Below are positions 1 to 5,143 of a stretch of 6,100 nt of DNA, piece after piece. Position 1 is the first letter of the stretch, and each line of letters starts with the position of its first letter. The stretch is from the NCBI GenBank assembly GCA_003232155.1, contig QILY01000286.1, forward strand, positions 1 through 6,100, in the 5' to 3' direction. The notes below the pieces were generated by a model, which was not told the DNA's origin, ran no database searches, and saw only the letters and a list, made by a program, of their open reading frames with translations. Both the position numbers and the translations under genes were made by a program. The DNA comes from Maribacter sp. GTDB taxonomy: Bacteria; Bacteroidota; Bacteroidia; Flavobacteriales; Flavobacteriaceae.

Positions 1-89
1 CCGCCTTTAACGATGGTTCTTTTGAAATTTTCTTAAGATATGAGCTATTCAATACAACCAATAAGGTATTAACGCCAAGGTTCTTTTAA
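1..89 (+). CDS. C-terminal tail of a PorP/SprF family outer-membrane protein (partial)
   Basis: Only the last 28 complete codons are present; the start lies left of the window. The reading frame begins at base 3 and ends at TAA 87-89. The tail reads SFEIFLRYELF and ends in TPRFF. A final amphipathic beta-strand of this form followed by a short TPR(Y/F)F ending is what I know from PorP/SprF proteins, which are predicted outer-membrane beta-barrels linked to type IX secretion and gliding in Bacteroidota. The next gene begins 3 bases after the stop, and PorP/SprF genes are commonly followed by a PD40/OmpA protein gene, which is exactly what follows. Family assignment rests on a short tail plus context, so a different outer-membrane barrel remains possible. 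Confidence 0.68.
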   Translation, partial: AFNDGSFEIFLRYELFNTTNKVLTPRFF

Positions 90-92
90 CAA

Positions 93-2045
93 ATGGATAC
101 AATGAAAAATAGAATACTATACCTGTGTCTTATGTGCCTGTTTATAACATTTCCAGGAAATGCGCAGAATAAAAGATTAGAAAAAGCGCATAAAAGTTTT
201 AATAATTTCGATTATTTTCAGGCAATTAAACAGTATATGGCCTTAGTCAAAAAAGGAACTACTTCTCCTAAAATATATCAAAACCTAGGAGATGCAAATT
301 ATTTGAATGCCAAGTATGAAGAAGCTGCTAAATGGTATGGTGAGTTAGCCAAAATGGGTTCTGGTGCCATAGACAAAGGGCATATGTACCGTTATGCACA
401 AAGTCTGCGTTCCCTCAAAAAATATGAACTTTCAAATGAAGTGCTAGCGCAATTGAATGCCTTAGAACAGAATGATATCAGAGGTGTTAATTATGTTCAA
501 AATAAAGATTATCTCCAAAAAATTAAAGAACGTATAGGAAGTTATACCATTGAAAACCTTTCTATAAACTCGTCTGAATCTGATTTTGCTCCTTCTTTTA
601 GTATTGAAGGTTTGGTATTTTCATCAGCACGGGATAGCAATATTATTTCAAAAAATATACATAACTGGAATAAAAAGCGTTTTTTAAACCTCTACACTGC
701 TACAAAAACTGATGATGACAGTTTTAAAAACATCATGCGATTTTCTGAAAAATTGAATACAAAACTCCACGAATCCTCTACAGCATTTACAAAGGATGGT
801 AAAACAGTATATTTTACAAGAAATAATGGAAAAAAAGGAAAATTCAAAAGAGATAAAGAAGGTGTCAGTAGACTTCAAATCTATAGAGCCACAATGAAAA
901 ATGGAAAATGGAGGAATATAAAACCTTTACCATTTAATGCTGATGGTTATTCTGTAGCCCACCCAACATTAAACAAAACTGAAGATAAATTATACTTTTC
1001 GTCTGATATGCCTGGTACTTTAGGGCATTCTGATATTTTTATGGTAGACATTCATGCAGATGGCACTTATGGTACCCCTATAAACTTAGGCGATAAAATA
1101 AATACAGAAAGTAAAGAAAGTTTTCCGTTTGTAGCAGATGATGGTGTGCTTTATTTCGCTTCTGACGGACACCCAGGCCTTGGTGGAATGGATATTTTTG
1201 CGGTTGATATAAATGATTTGGAAAATAGTTCTATAGTTAACCTAGGAGAACCCTTGAATAGTACTGCAGATGATTTTTCGTTAATATTTAATACGGTTAT
1301 AAAGAAAGGATATTTTGCATCTAACAGGGCTGACGGTAAAGGCGATGATGATATTTATGCACTTGAACAGTTAAAACCTTTAGATCTAGAATGCTTTAAG
1401 AATATTACAGGTACTGTAAAAGACAAAAAAACAGGTGCCATTATCGTAGAGGCGAATATTCTATTGTATAATGACGAAAGTGAGGTTATAGCATCTACCT
1501 TTTCAGATATTGATGGTAATTTTAATCTTAAGAGTAATTGTAAAAAAGGTGATTTTCTGCTCGTAGCAGAAAAGGATACTTATGAAAAGGATATGGCAAC
1601 TTATCAAAACAAAAGTCAAGAGACCATTGCCCCTCTTGAATTATTACTCCTTCATATAGATACAGGCGCACCTATTGGAACAGATCTGACAAAATACCTT
1701 AAAATAGTTCCTGTTTATTTTGATCTTGACAAATCATTTATTCGTGAAGATGCAAAAGTGATTTTAGCAAAGATTATTGAATATATGAATGCTTACCCTG
1801 ATGCTAAAGTACAAGTAGGGTCGCATACTGATAGTAGAGCGAATGACACCTACAATGAACAGCTATCGCAGAGAAGGGCGCAAGAGACTGTAGCATATAT
1901 GGCCAAACAAGGTATTCCGCTTTCAAGAATAAAAGGTATAGGTTTTGGTGAAACCCAATTGACCAATGAATGTGGTAATACTATAAAATGTACTAAAGAA
2001 AAGCACCAACAAAATAGAAGGTCAGAGTTTATTTTGGTTGAATAG
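93..2045 (+). CDS. Secreted PD40-repeat / OmpA-domain peptidoglycan-associated protein
   Basis: This complete 650-residue protein probably anchors an envelope complex to peptidoglycan. Residues 1-24 form a type I signal peptide with likely cleavage after GNA (24/25); there is no lipobox. Residues 28-145 are helical and TPR-like (repeat around 61-85). PD40/WD40-like strands lie near 164-183, 229-249, 289-320, 344-373 and 396-425, with the recurring YFSSD/YFASD and DIF/DIY motifs. Residues 435-515 resemble a carboxypeptidase-regulatory-like beta-sandwich (TGTVKDKKTGAII, then DIDGNF). Residues 538-648 are an OmpA domain with the peptidoglycan-binding signature HTDSRAND...LSQRRAQ (D580, R595) and the Cys627/Cys633 pair followed by NRRSEF. 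The upstream PorP/SprF gene ends 3 bases before it, so they are probably co-transcribed. ATG 102 (Met4) is an alternative start that also leaves an intact signal peptide. No frameshift or missing key residue is visible. The exact complex it serves is inferred from context. Confidence 0.93.
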   Translation: MDTMKNRILYLCLMCLFITFPGNAQNKRLEKAHKSFNNFDYFQAIKQYMALVKKGTTSPKIYQNLGDANYLNAKYEEAAKWYGELAKMGSGAIDKGHMYRYAQSLRSLKKYELSNEVLAQLNALEQNDIRGVNYVQNKDYLQKIKERIGSYTIENLSINSSESDFAPSFSIEGLVFSSARDSNIISKNIHNWNKKRFLNLYTATKTDDDSFKNIMRFSEKLNTKLHESSTAFTKDGKTVYFTRNNGKKGKFKRDKEGVSRLQIYRATMKNGKWRNIKPLPFNADGYSVAHPTLNKTEDKLYFSSDMPGTLGHSDIFMVDIHADGTYGTPINLGDKINTESKESFPFVADDGVLYFASDGHPGLGGMDIFAVDINDLENSSIVNLGEPLNSTADDFSLIFNTVIKKGYFASNRADGKGDDDIYALEQLKPLDLECFKNITGTVKDKKTGAIIVEANILLYNDESEVIASTFSDIDGNFNLKSNCKKGDFLLVAEKDTYEKDMATYQNKSQETIAPLELLLLHIDTGAPIGTDLTKYLKIVPVYFDLDKSFIREDAKVILAKIIEYMNAYPDAKVQVGSHTDSRANDTYNEQLSQRRAQETVAYMAKQGIPLSRIKGIGFGETQLTNECGNTIKCTKEKHQQNRRSEFILVE

Positions 2046-2063
2046 GTGAAATTTATAACTTAA

Positions 2064-2222
2064 CTTCGAGCTAACTTAGTCCACTTTCGTTTGAAGACGT
2101 ATACCAATATTTATAGGATAACCCTAGAAGCTGTCAACAATGCTATAAAATATGTGCAGGCTAGTTATATTTGGTCACTATTTATACTGAATTGGCAGAA
2201 ACAGTACTTGGGAAAAATATAA
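2064..2222 (+). pseudogene. Fragment of a sensor histidine kinase ATP-binding domain
   Basis: A short open stretch with no good start codon encodes YRITLEAVNNAIKYVQAS (about 2109-2165) and stops at TAA 2220-2222. This matches the N-box region of HATPase_c domains in LytS/NarX-like (HisKA_3-type) histidine kinases, whose usual form is YRI.QEALNNA.KH..A; the Glu and paired Asn that coordinate magnesium and ATP are present. The upstream dimerisation domain and the downstream G boxes are not seen in any nearby frame, so this is a residue of a deleted two-component kinase gene and not a working protein. It starts about 20 bases after the OmpA-protein stop. The identification rests on one motif of about 18 residues. 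Confidence 0.5.
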
Positions 2223-2254
2223 TTTTAAAAAGTACAAACTTATAGATTTAGAGT

Positions 2255-2279
2255 CTTAGATCCAAGTAATAAATGCACC
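2255..2279 (+). repeat. Solitary degenerate end of the IS30-type element
   Basis: The sequence CTTAGATCCAAGTAAT plus the next nine bases matches 22 of 25 positions of the left end of the IS30 element at 3756-3780, including four bases (CTTA) outside the inverted repeat. It carries A at the position where the left and right ends differ, so it resembles the left end. No transposase sequence or opposite end follows it. It looks like the leftover of an older insertion or of a deletion that started in such an element. Confidence 0.6.
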
Positions 2280-2421
2280 TTCTTTAAAATATAATATATC
2301 CATATTAGATTATTTTTATTTTTATCAATTGACCAATTCAGAAAAAACATCATATACTGGCACAGGGTATATGTATGAATATCAGCTGTTAATGAATCCT
2401 AAAAACAAAAGAGATATTTGA
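2260..2421 (+). other. Unassigned open stretch, possibly a gene fragment
   Basis: The frame is open from just after a TAG at 2257-2259 to TGA 2419-2421 (53 codons), starting inside the solitary IS30-like end. It has no convincing start near its 5' end. The part from about 2326 on encodes QLTNSEKTSYTGTGYMYEYQ followed by LLMNPKNKRDI, which has the composition of real protein and not of random AT-rich DNA. I do not recognise the family. It may be the 3' end of a lost gene, or a chance open frame. Confidence 0.25.
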
Positions 2422-2437
2422 GGGTGTAAACTGAACT

Positions 2438-2477
2438 CTGTCTGAAATAAAAATAAGTATTAATTTTATTCAGACAG
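2438..2477 (+). repeat. Hairpin before the short MTNEEQ frame
   Basis: CTGTCTGAA (2438-2446) pairs perfectly with TTCAGACAG (2469-2477). After a one-base bulge at 2447, TAAAA (2448-2452) pairs with TTTTA (2464-2468), leaving an 11-base loop. The hairpin ends 4 bases before ATG 2482, so in RNA it would sit directly against the start codon, as leader hairpins in insertion sequences often do. Confidence 0.6.
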
Positions 2478-2553
2478 AATCATGACAAACGAAGAACAAA
2501 AAGACCTAGAGAAAAAGGCAGGTTTTTTAGAAGCTAAAGCGAGATGCACTAAA

Positions 2554-2569
2554 GTGCATAGTTTTAACT
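2554..2569. repeat. Short inverted repeat at the end of the IS256-like remnant
   Basis: ATGCACT and AGTGCAT are separated by AA and form a 7-bp inverted repeat close to where recognisable transposase coding has already stopped. It lies upstream of the ATP-grasp remnant and could mark a junction, or be chance in AT-rich DNA. The boundaries are good to within a few bases. Confidence 0.3.
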
Positions 2570-2583
2570 AAATTTGAGATTAA

Positions 2584-3083
2584 CAAAATTTTATTTTGCA
2601 CCAATATTGTAGTAAAAAAGAATTTTTGTCCGATAACTTGACAGCTAAACAACTCTTAAATAATGCATCAAGTAAAATAGTACTAAAATCATCTAACGGC
2701 CAATGTGGAGAGGGTATGGATATTATTAATTTACATAAAATCAATAAAGAAGAATTGATAAAGAAGCTGAATGAAACTAAAAACGACATTGTTGCGTATA
2801 TAGTGATATTACAGAGCATGATGAGGTTGATCATCCAATAGCAGGAGCTAAAATTGTTGGGTTTCAAATTCCATTTTGGGTAGAGTCAGTACAGGTGGTT
2901 AAAGAAGCAGCTTTGCTGTATAAAGAATATAAATCTATAGGTTGGGATGTAGCTATTACAAATAATGGATCTGAATTGTTAGAAGGAAACCATAATTGGC
3001 GTAAATTATTATGGCAACTACCGGTAAAAAAAGGATTAAAATATATATATGAAGCGAGATTTAATAATTATAGGCGCAGGTAA
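2584..3083 (+). pseudogene. Decayed sugar-transfer-associated ATP-grasp protein gene
   Basis: Two pieces of one protein lie in different frames. The first (2584-2841) contains KIVLKSSNGQCGEGMDII, the lysine and glycine-rich loop of an ATP-grasp nucleotide-binding fold. The second is readable in another frame from about 2802 to 3083 and contains HPIAGAKIVGFQIPFW, VKEAALLY and IGWDVAITNNGSELLEGN, the conserved C-terminal motifs of the ATPgrasp_ST group found in surface-polysaccharide loci. The frame changes around 2790-2820. About 90 residues expected between the two parts, holding the central beta-strands and metal-site approach, are missing, as is the N-terminal region before 2584. The gene is therefore truncated, internally deleted and frameshifted. 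Its stop at 3081-3083 lies inside the next gene (neuD-like), consistent with an old polysaccharide operon. The family call is by motif reading. Confidence 0.72.
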
Positions 3084-3675
3084 TGTAAGTGGTTTTTTGG
3101 TATTAAATCAAGAACTATTTCAAGAAGCCTTCAATATTATTGGTTTTCTTGATGATGACAAGAAAAAATTTGGTAAAAAGTTTTGGAATATACCTGTTTT
3201 AGGAAGTATTGATAAAATACGTAATTACAAAAACACTTCAATTGTAATCGGAATTTCTAGTCCTTCGGTAAAAAAAAAAATATTGGATAAAATTGGAGAT
3301 AGTTTTGATTTTCCAAATTTTATTTCTGAAAATTCATGGATTTCAAATAAGGTTAAAATTGGAAAAGGTATAATAATATACCCGGGAGTATCTATTAATC
3401 ATGAATCTGAAATTGGAAATTTTGTTGTAATTAATATGAATTGTGCCATTGGTCATAATTCAACTATAAAAAAATGTAGCTCATTAGCACCAGGCGTGAA
3501 TTTTGCGGGTTTTACCTATGTTGAAGCTTATGCTGAAATAGGAATTGGATCGACTACTATTCAACAAATTAAAATTGGGGAAGGAGCTATTATAGGTGGT
3601 CAAAGTATAATAATTAATAACGTTGAAAATTATTCAACTTATGTTGGAGTACCTGCTATTAAAAAAAAATCGTAA
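3049..3675 (+). CDS. NeuD/PglD-type sugar O- or N-acyltransferase (left-handed beta-helix)
   Basis: This intact 208-residue protein has the usual length for the NeuD/PglD family, cytoplasmic trimeric acetyltransferases that acetylate sialic acids, bacillosamine-type amino sugars or related nucleotide sugars. Residues 1-90 form the small Rossmann-like sugar-binding domain (LIIIGAG at 5-11, IGFLDDD at 31-37, VLGSIDKI at 50-57). Residues 98-203 form hexapeptide turns (VKIGKGIIIYPGV, then CAIGHNSTI, then IKIGEGAIIGG). His136 lies in the IGH motif where the family's catalytic base sits, and GVPAI at 200-204 corresponds to the usual GNPAR ending. The ATG overlaps the preceding ATP-grasp remnant by 35 bases; AAAAAAAGG at 3026-3034 is a possible weak ribosome site. 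No aminotransferase or glycosyltransferase partner is present in the window, so the actual sugar cannot be named, and the gene may be an orphan. Confidence 0.87.
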   Translation: MKRDLIIIGAGNVSGFLVLNQELFQEAFNIIGFLDDDKKKFGKKFWNIPVLGSIDKIRNYKNTSIVIGISSPSVKKKILDKIGDSFDFPNFISENSWISNKVKIGKGIIIYPGVSINHESEIGNFVVINMNCAIGHNSTIKKCSSLAPGVNFAGFTYVEAYAEIGIGSTTIQQIKIGEGAIIGGQSIIINNVENYSTYVGVPAIKKKS

Positions 3676-3684
3676 CTAATCAGT
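3656..3684 (+). repeat. neuD 3' end, matched by an inverted near-copy at 5050-5077
   Basis: The segment CTATT, nine A, then TCGTAACTAATCAGT covers the last codons and stop of the neuD-like gene. On the opposite strand, 5077-5050 reads CTATTAAAAAATG then the same 15 bases. The 15-base core is identical, and the flanking CTATTAAAAAA is shared apart from a small length and sequence difference. The two copies flank the IS30 element in opposite orientation. Confidence 0.55.
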
Positions 3685-3759
3685 CTGCTTAAATTGGTAT
3701 TTGGAATGCTTTAAATTACTGTTTATCAATTGATTGTACTGGCGTTTTTTTATAACTTA

Positions 3760-3780
3760 GATTCAAGTAATAAACGCAAC
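3760..3780 (+). repeat. IS30 left terminal inverted repeat
   Basis: It starts GATTCAAGTAATAAACG and is the reverse complement of 4873-4893 with one mismatch (A here, C in the inverted right copy, at position 10). Confidence 0.88.
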
Positions 3781-3792
3781 AGCTTGCTGTTG
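3777..3792. repeat. Small stem-loop at the inner edge of the IS30 left end
   Basis: CAACAGC and GCTGTTG are separated by TT, giving a 6-7 bp stem that starts within the terminal repeat. A run of seven A (3794-3800) and the large palindrome follow. It may add to the leader structure that shields the transposase from outside transcription. Confidence 0.5.
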
Positions 3793-3793
3793 T

Positions 3794-3845
3794 AAAAAAA
3801 GCCGGATTCCTAGTTTTGGCCCTAGGGCCAAAACTAGGAATCCGG
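3794..3845 (-). terminator. Possible intrinsic terminator for leftward transcription
   Basis: Read on the minus strand, the 44-bp palindrome is followed by one C and then seven T (complement of 3794-3800), the layout of a rho-independent terminator. It would stop antisense transcription arriving from the DUF6624-like gene to the right. On the plus strand the hairpin is followed by A residues, so no termination is expected there. Confidence 0.45.
3802..3845. repeat. 44-bp perfect palindrome in the IS30 leader
   Basis: Both halves are exact reverse complements over 21 bases (starting CCGGATTCC, centre GGCCCTAGGGCC), with the central TA itself palindromic. It lies between the left IS end and the transposase start. 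A transcript entering the IS from the neuD side would fold this into a very stable hairpin. The perfect symmetry in a decayed element suggests recent arrival or selection. Confidence 0.95.
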
Positions 3846-3881
3846 AAAAAAACTTCATATTTTTGGGTTGCAAAACTTAAA

Positions 3882-3907
3882 ATACCTGCCTGCCGGCAGG
3901 CAGGTAT
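3882..3907. repeat. 26-bp palindrome running into the transposase start codon
   Basis: The core CCTGCCTGCCGGCAGGCAGG is perfectly palindromic, and the symmetry extends three bases on each side to include the first two bases of ATG 3906. The core is a repeat I recognise as recurrent in many bacterial genomes, where its chance translation gives PACRQAG on either strand. In RNA the stem would occupy the ribosome-binding region and start codon of the transposase, so it probably limits translation. Confidence 0.93.
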
Positions 3908-4890
3908 GTCGCATTTAACGTTGTTCCAAAGGTATGAAATTTCCATCCTTAAAGAGCAAAAGCTGTCCATGTCGGCCATAGCCGATAGGGTCGGCACGAG
4001 CAAATCAACAATCAGCAGGGAGCTGGGCAGGAATTCGGACGGTCGCGGCGGCGGGTACAGAGCGGAACTGGCCCAAAAGAAGTGCGACCGAACTGCGCCA
4101 TCGGGAAAAGAACAAGAGAATAGCCTTTACAGAGGATGTACGGAGCTTTGTAGAGCTTTGCCTGAAACAGGACTACAGCCCGGAACAAATAGCGGGGTAT
4201 GCCGTTAGGATGGACCGACCCTGTGTCTCCCCCGAAAGGATATACCAGTTCGTATGGAAGGACAAAAAGGATGGGGGGACACTCTACCGACACCTAAGGA
4301 CAAGGGGCAGAAAATATAAGAAACGGGGCGACCCGAATACTGGAAGGGGGCGAATACCCGATAGGGTCGACATAGACCAAAGACCCAAGGTCGTGGACAG
4401 AAAAGAAAGGTTCGGCGACCTGGAGATAGATCTGGTTATCGGTGCCGGCCACAAAGGGGCATTGTTGACGATCAACGACAGGGCGACGGGAATGCTCAAG
4501 ATGAAACATATAGGAAACAAAGAGGCCAAAACGATAAAGAACAGTGCCATAGGACTATTGGAAGAGTAGATGCCCTTTATACATACCATTACCAGCGATA
4601 ACGGCAAGGAATTCGCCGACCATAAAGAAATCACCGAAGAACTCGCCATCGACTTTTTCTTCGCAAAACCCTATCATAGTTGGGAAAGAGGGGCGAACGA
4701 AAACCTGAACGGACTGGTGAGGCAGTATTTCCCGAAAAAAAGTAACTTTGACCTAATCGAAAAAGAACAAGTACAACAAGCAGAAAAAATATTGAACAAC
4801 AGGCCCAGAAAAAGGTATAATTACCTAACACCTAACGAAGTTTTTGTAAATGCAATCAACAATAATGGAATCGTTGCGTTTATGACTTGA
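3906..4890 (+). pseudogene. IS30-family transposase, interrupted by a frameshift and a stop
   Basis: The protein begins MSHLTLFQRYEISILKEQ with a helix-turn-helix (SMSAIADRVGTSKSTISREL) typical of IS30 N-termini. Around 4090-4096 the reading moves by +1: the expected continuation RHREKNKRIAFTEDV is in the next frame, while the first frame runs to an unrelated stop at 4206-4208. A TAG at 4567-4569 then interrupts the catalytic domain between GLLEE and PFIHTITSDNG. The DDE residues are all kept: Asp in EIDLVIG (4429-4431), Asp in TSDNG (4597-4599) and Glu in ERGANENLNG (4699-4701), the last two with 33 residues between them. Corrected for these lesions the protein is about 327 residues, the normal size. 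The direction of the shift (+1) does not fit the -1 programmed shifts used by other IS families. I treat it as inactivated; two assembly errors are the alternative. Confidence 0.9.
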
Positions 4891-4893
4891 ATC
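4873..4893 (-). repeat. IS30 right terminal inverted repeat
   Basis: GTTGCGTTTATGACTTGAATC is the inverted partner of 3760-3780 (20 of 21 bases). The last codons and TGA stop (4888-4890) of the transposase frame are inside it. Confidence 0.88.
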
Positions 4894-5143
4894 CACCTAA
4901 TTTAACAAATGCCCAAAAAACTTTAACAAAATTTTAATTTAGCTGATTACCAGTAACTTACCTGAATTTAAGATGATAAATGAACATTATACCCAATCAG
5001 ACCTTGATTAAAATTAATCATAATAAACTGTTTTACAGGCAACTAACTAACTGATTAGTTACGACATTTTTTAATAGTTCAACTCAAAATAGGGTCTCGT
5101 TAAACCTTCGTTTTATAGGATCGCATAAACAGATTAAGTGCTC
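4894..5143. other. Gene-free AT-rich spacer between the IS30 and the DUF6624-like gene
   Basis: No convincing coding frame, RNA gene or promoter was found in these 250 bases. It holds small inverted repeats at 5005-5020 (TGATTAA, AA, TTAATCA), 5044-5061 (TAACTAA, CTGA, TTAGTTA) and 5133-5148 (ATTAAG, TGCT, CTTAAT, covering the stop of the minus-strand gene), and the inverted near-copy of the neuD 3' end at 5050-5077. Confidence 0.6.
5050..5077 (-). repeat. Inverted near-copy of the neuD 3' end
   Basis: On the minus strand this reads CTATTAAAAAATG then TCGTAACTAATCAGT. The last 15 bases equal 3670-3684 exactly, and CTATTAAAAAA equals 3656-3666. It partly overlaps the 5044-5061 hairpin. It could be a relic of a duplicated or inverted segment, or a shared short motif. 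Confidence 0.5.

Larger units (their letters stand above)
2421..2571 (+). mobile_element. Possible left-end remnant of an IS256-type insertion sequence
   Basis: The block starts with AGGGTGTAAACTGAACTCTG, which resembles the terminal repeats of IS256-type elements in Bacteroidota. A hairpin (2438-2477) and then ATG 2482 follow, opening a 29-codon frame that begins MTNEEQKDLEKKA, plausible for an IS256-family transposase N-terminus. After codon 13 the sequence (GFLEAKARC...) no longer looks like a transposase, and TAA comes at 2569-2571. No matching right end is visible. I infer a truncated element whose body was deleted; the family name is from memory of similar N-termini and is uncertain. 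Confidence 0.35.
3760..4893 (+). mobile_element. IS30-family insertion sequence, ends intact, transposase broken
   Basis: This 1134-bp element is bounded by 21-bp terminal inverted repeats that match at 20 positions, and it encodes an IS30-type DDE transposase whose stop lies within the right repeat. Its length is normal for the family. It is clearly more GC-rich than the host genes on either side and uses different codons, which indicates recent arrival from another background. The leader (3781-3905) contains two perfect palindromes. I could not find a clear short target duplication: CTTA lies left and CACC right. Because the transposase is interrupted twice, the copy cannot move by itself, but its ends could still be used by a related transposase. 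Confidence 0.9.

Noticed and set aside
684..878. Minus-strand 64-codon frame inside the OmpA-protein gene
   Set aside because: It is antisense to a well-supported gene, with low-complexity Phe/Ser/Cys-rich translation and no motif.
2580..2600. Direct repeat with 4923-4943 (19 of 21 bases, core TTAACAAAATTTTA)
   Set aside because: It is very AT-rich and low in complexity, and no similarity continues on either side; chance is likely.
2580..2867. Minus-strand 95-codon frame over the ATP-grasp remnant
   Set aside because: The plus strand carries recognisable ATP-grasp motifs here; the antisense frame shows none.
3816..3905. Upstream 30-codon extension of the transposase frame
   Set aside because: It would translate half of the 44-bp palindrome and the whole 26-bp palindrome; IS30 homology begins at the ATG at 3906.
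3716..4003. Minus-strand frame containing PACRQAG across the IS30 left end
   Set aside because: The PACRQAG peptide is only the translation of the palindromic repeat, and the frame crosses the IS boundary and is antisense to the transposase.
4070..4100. Programmed ribosomal frameshift in the transposase
   Set aside because: The shift needed is +1, no A6G-like slippery site is present at the right place, IS30 elements normally use one frame, and there is an additional stop downstream.
3756..4897. Target-site duplication of the IS30
   Set aside because: The immediate flanks (CTTA on the left, CACC on the right) do not match, so none is claimed.
5044..5061. Hairpin TAACTAA/TTAGTTA as a transcription terminator
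   Set aside because: The stem has only one GC pair, and the T run on the plus strand begins several bases later; too weak to call.
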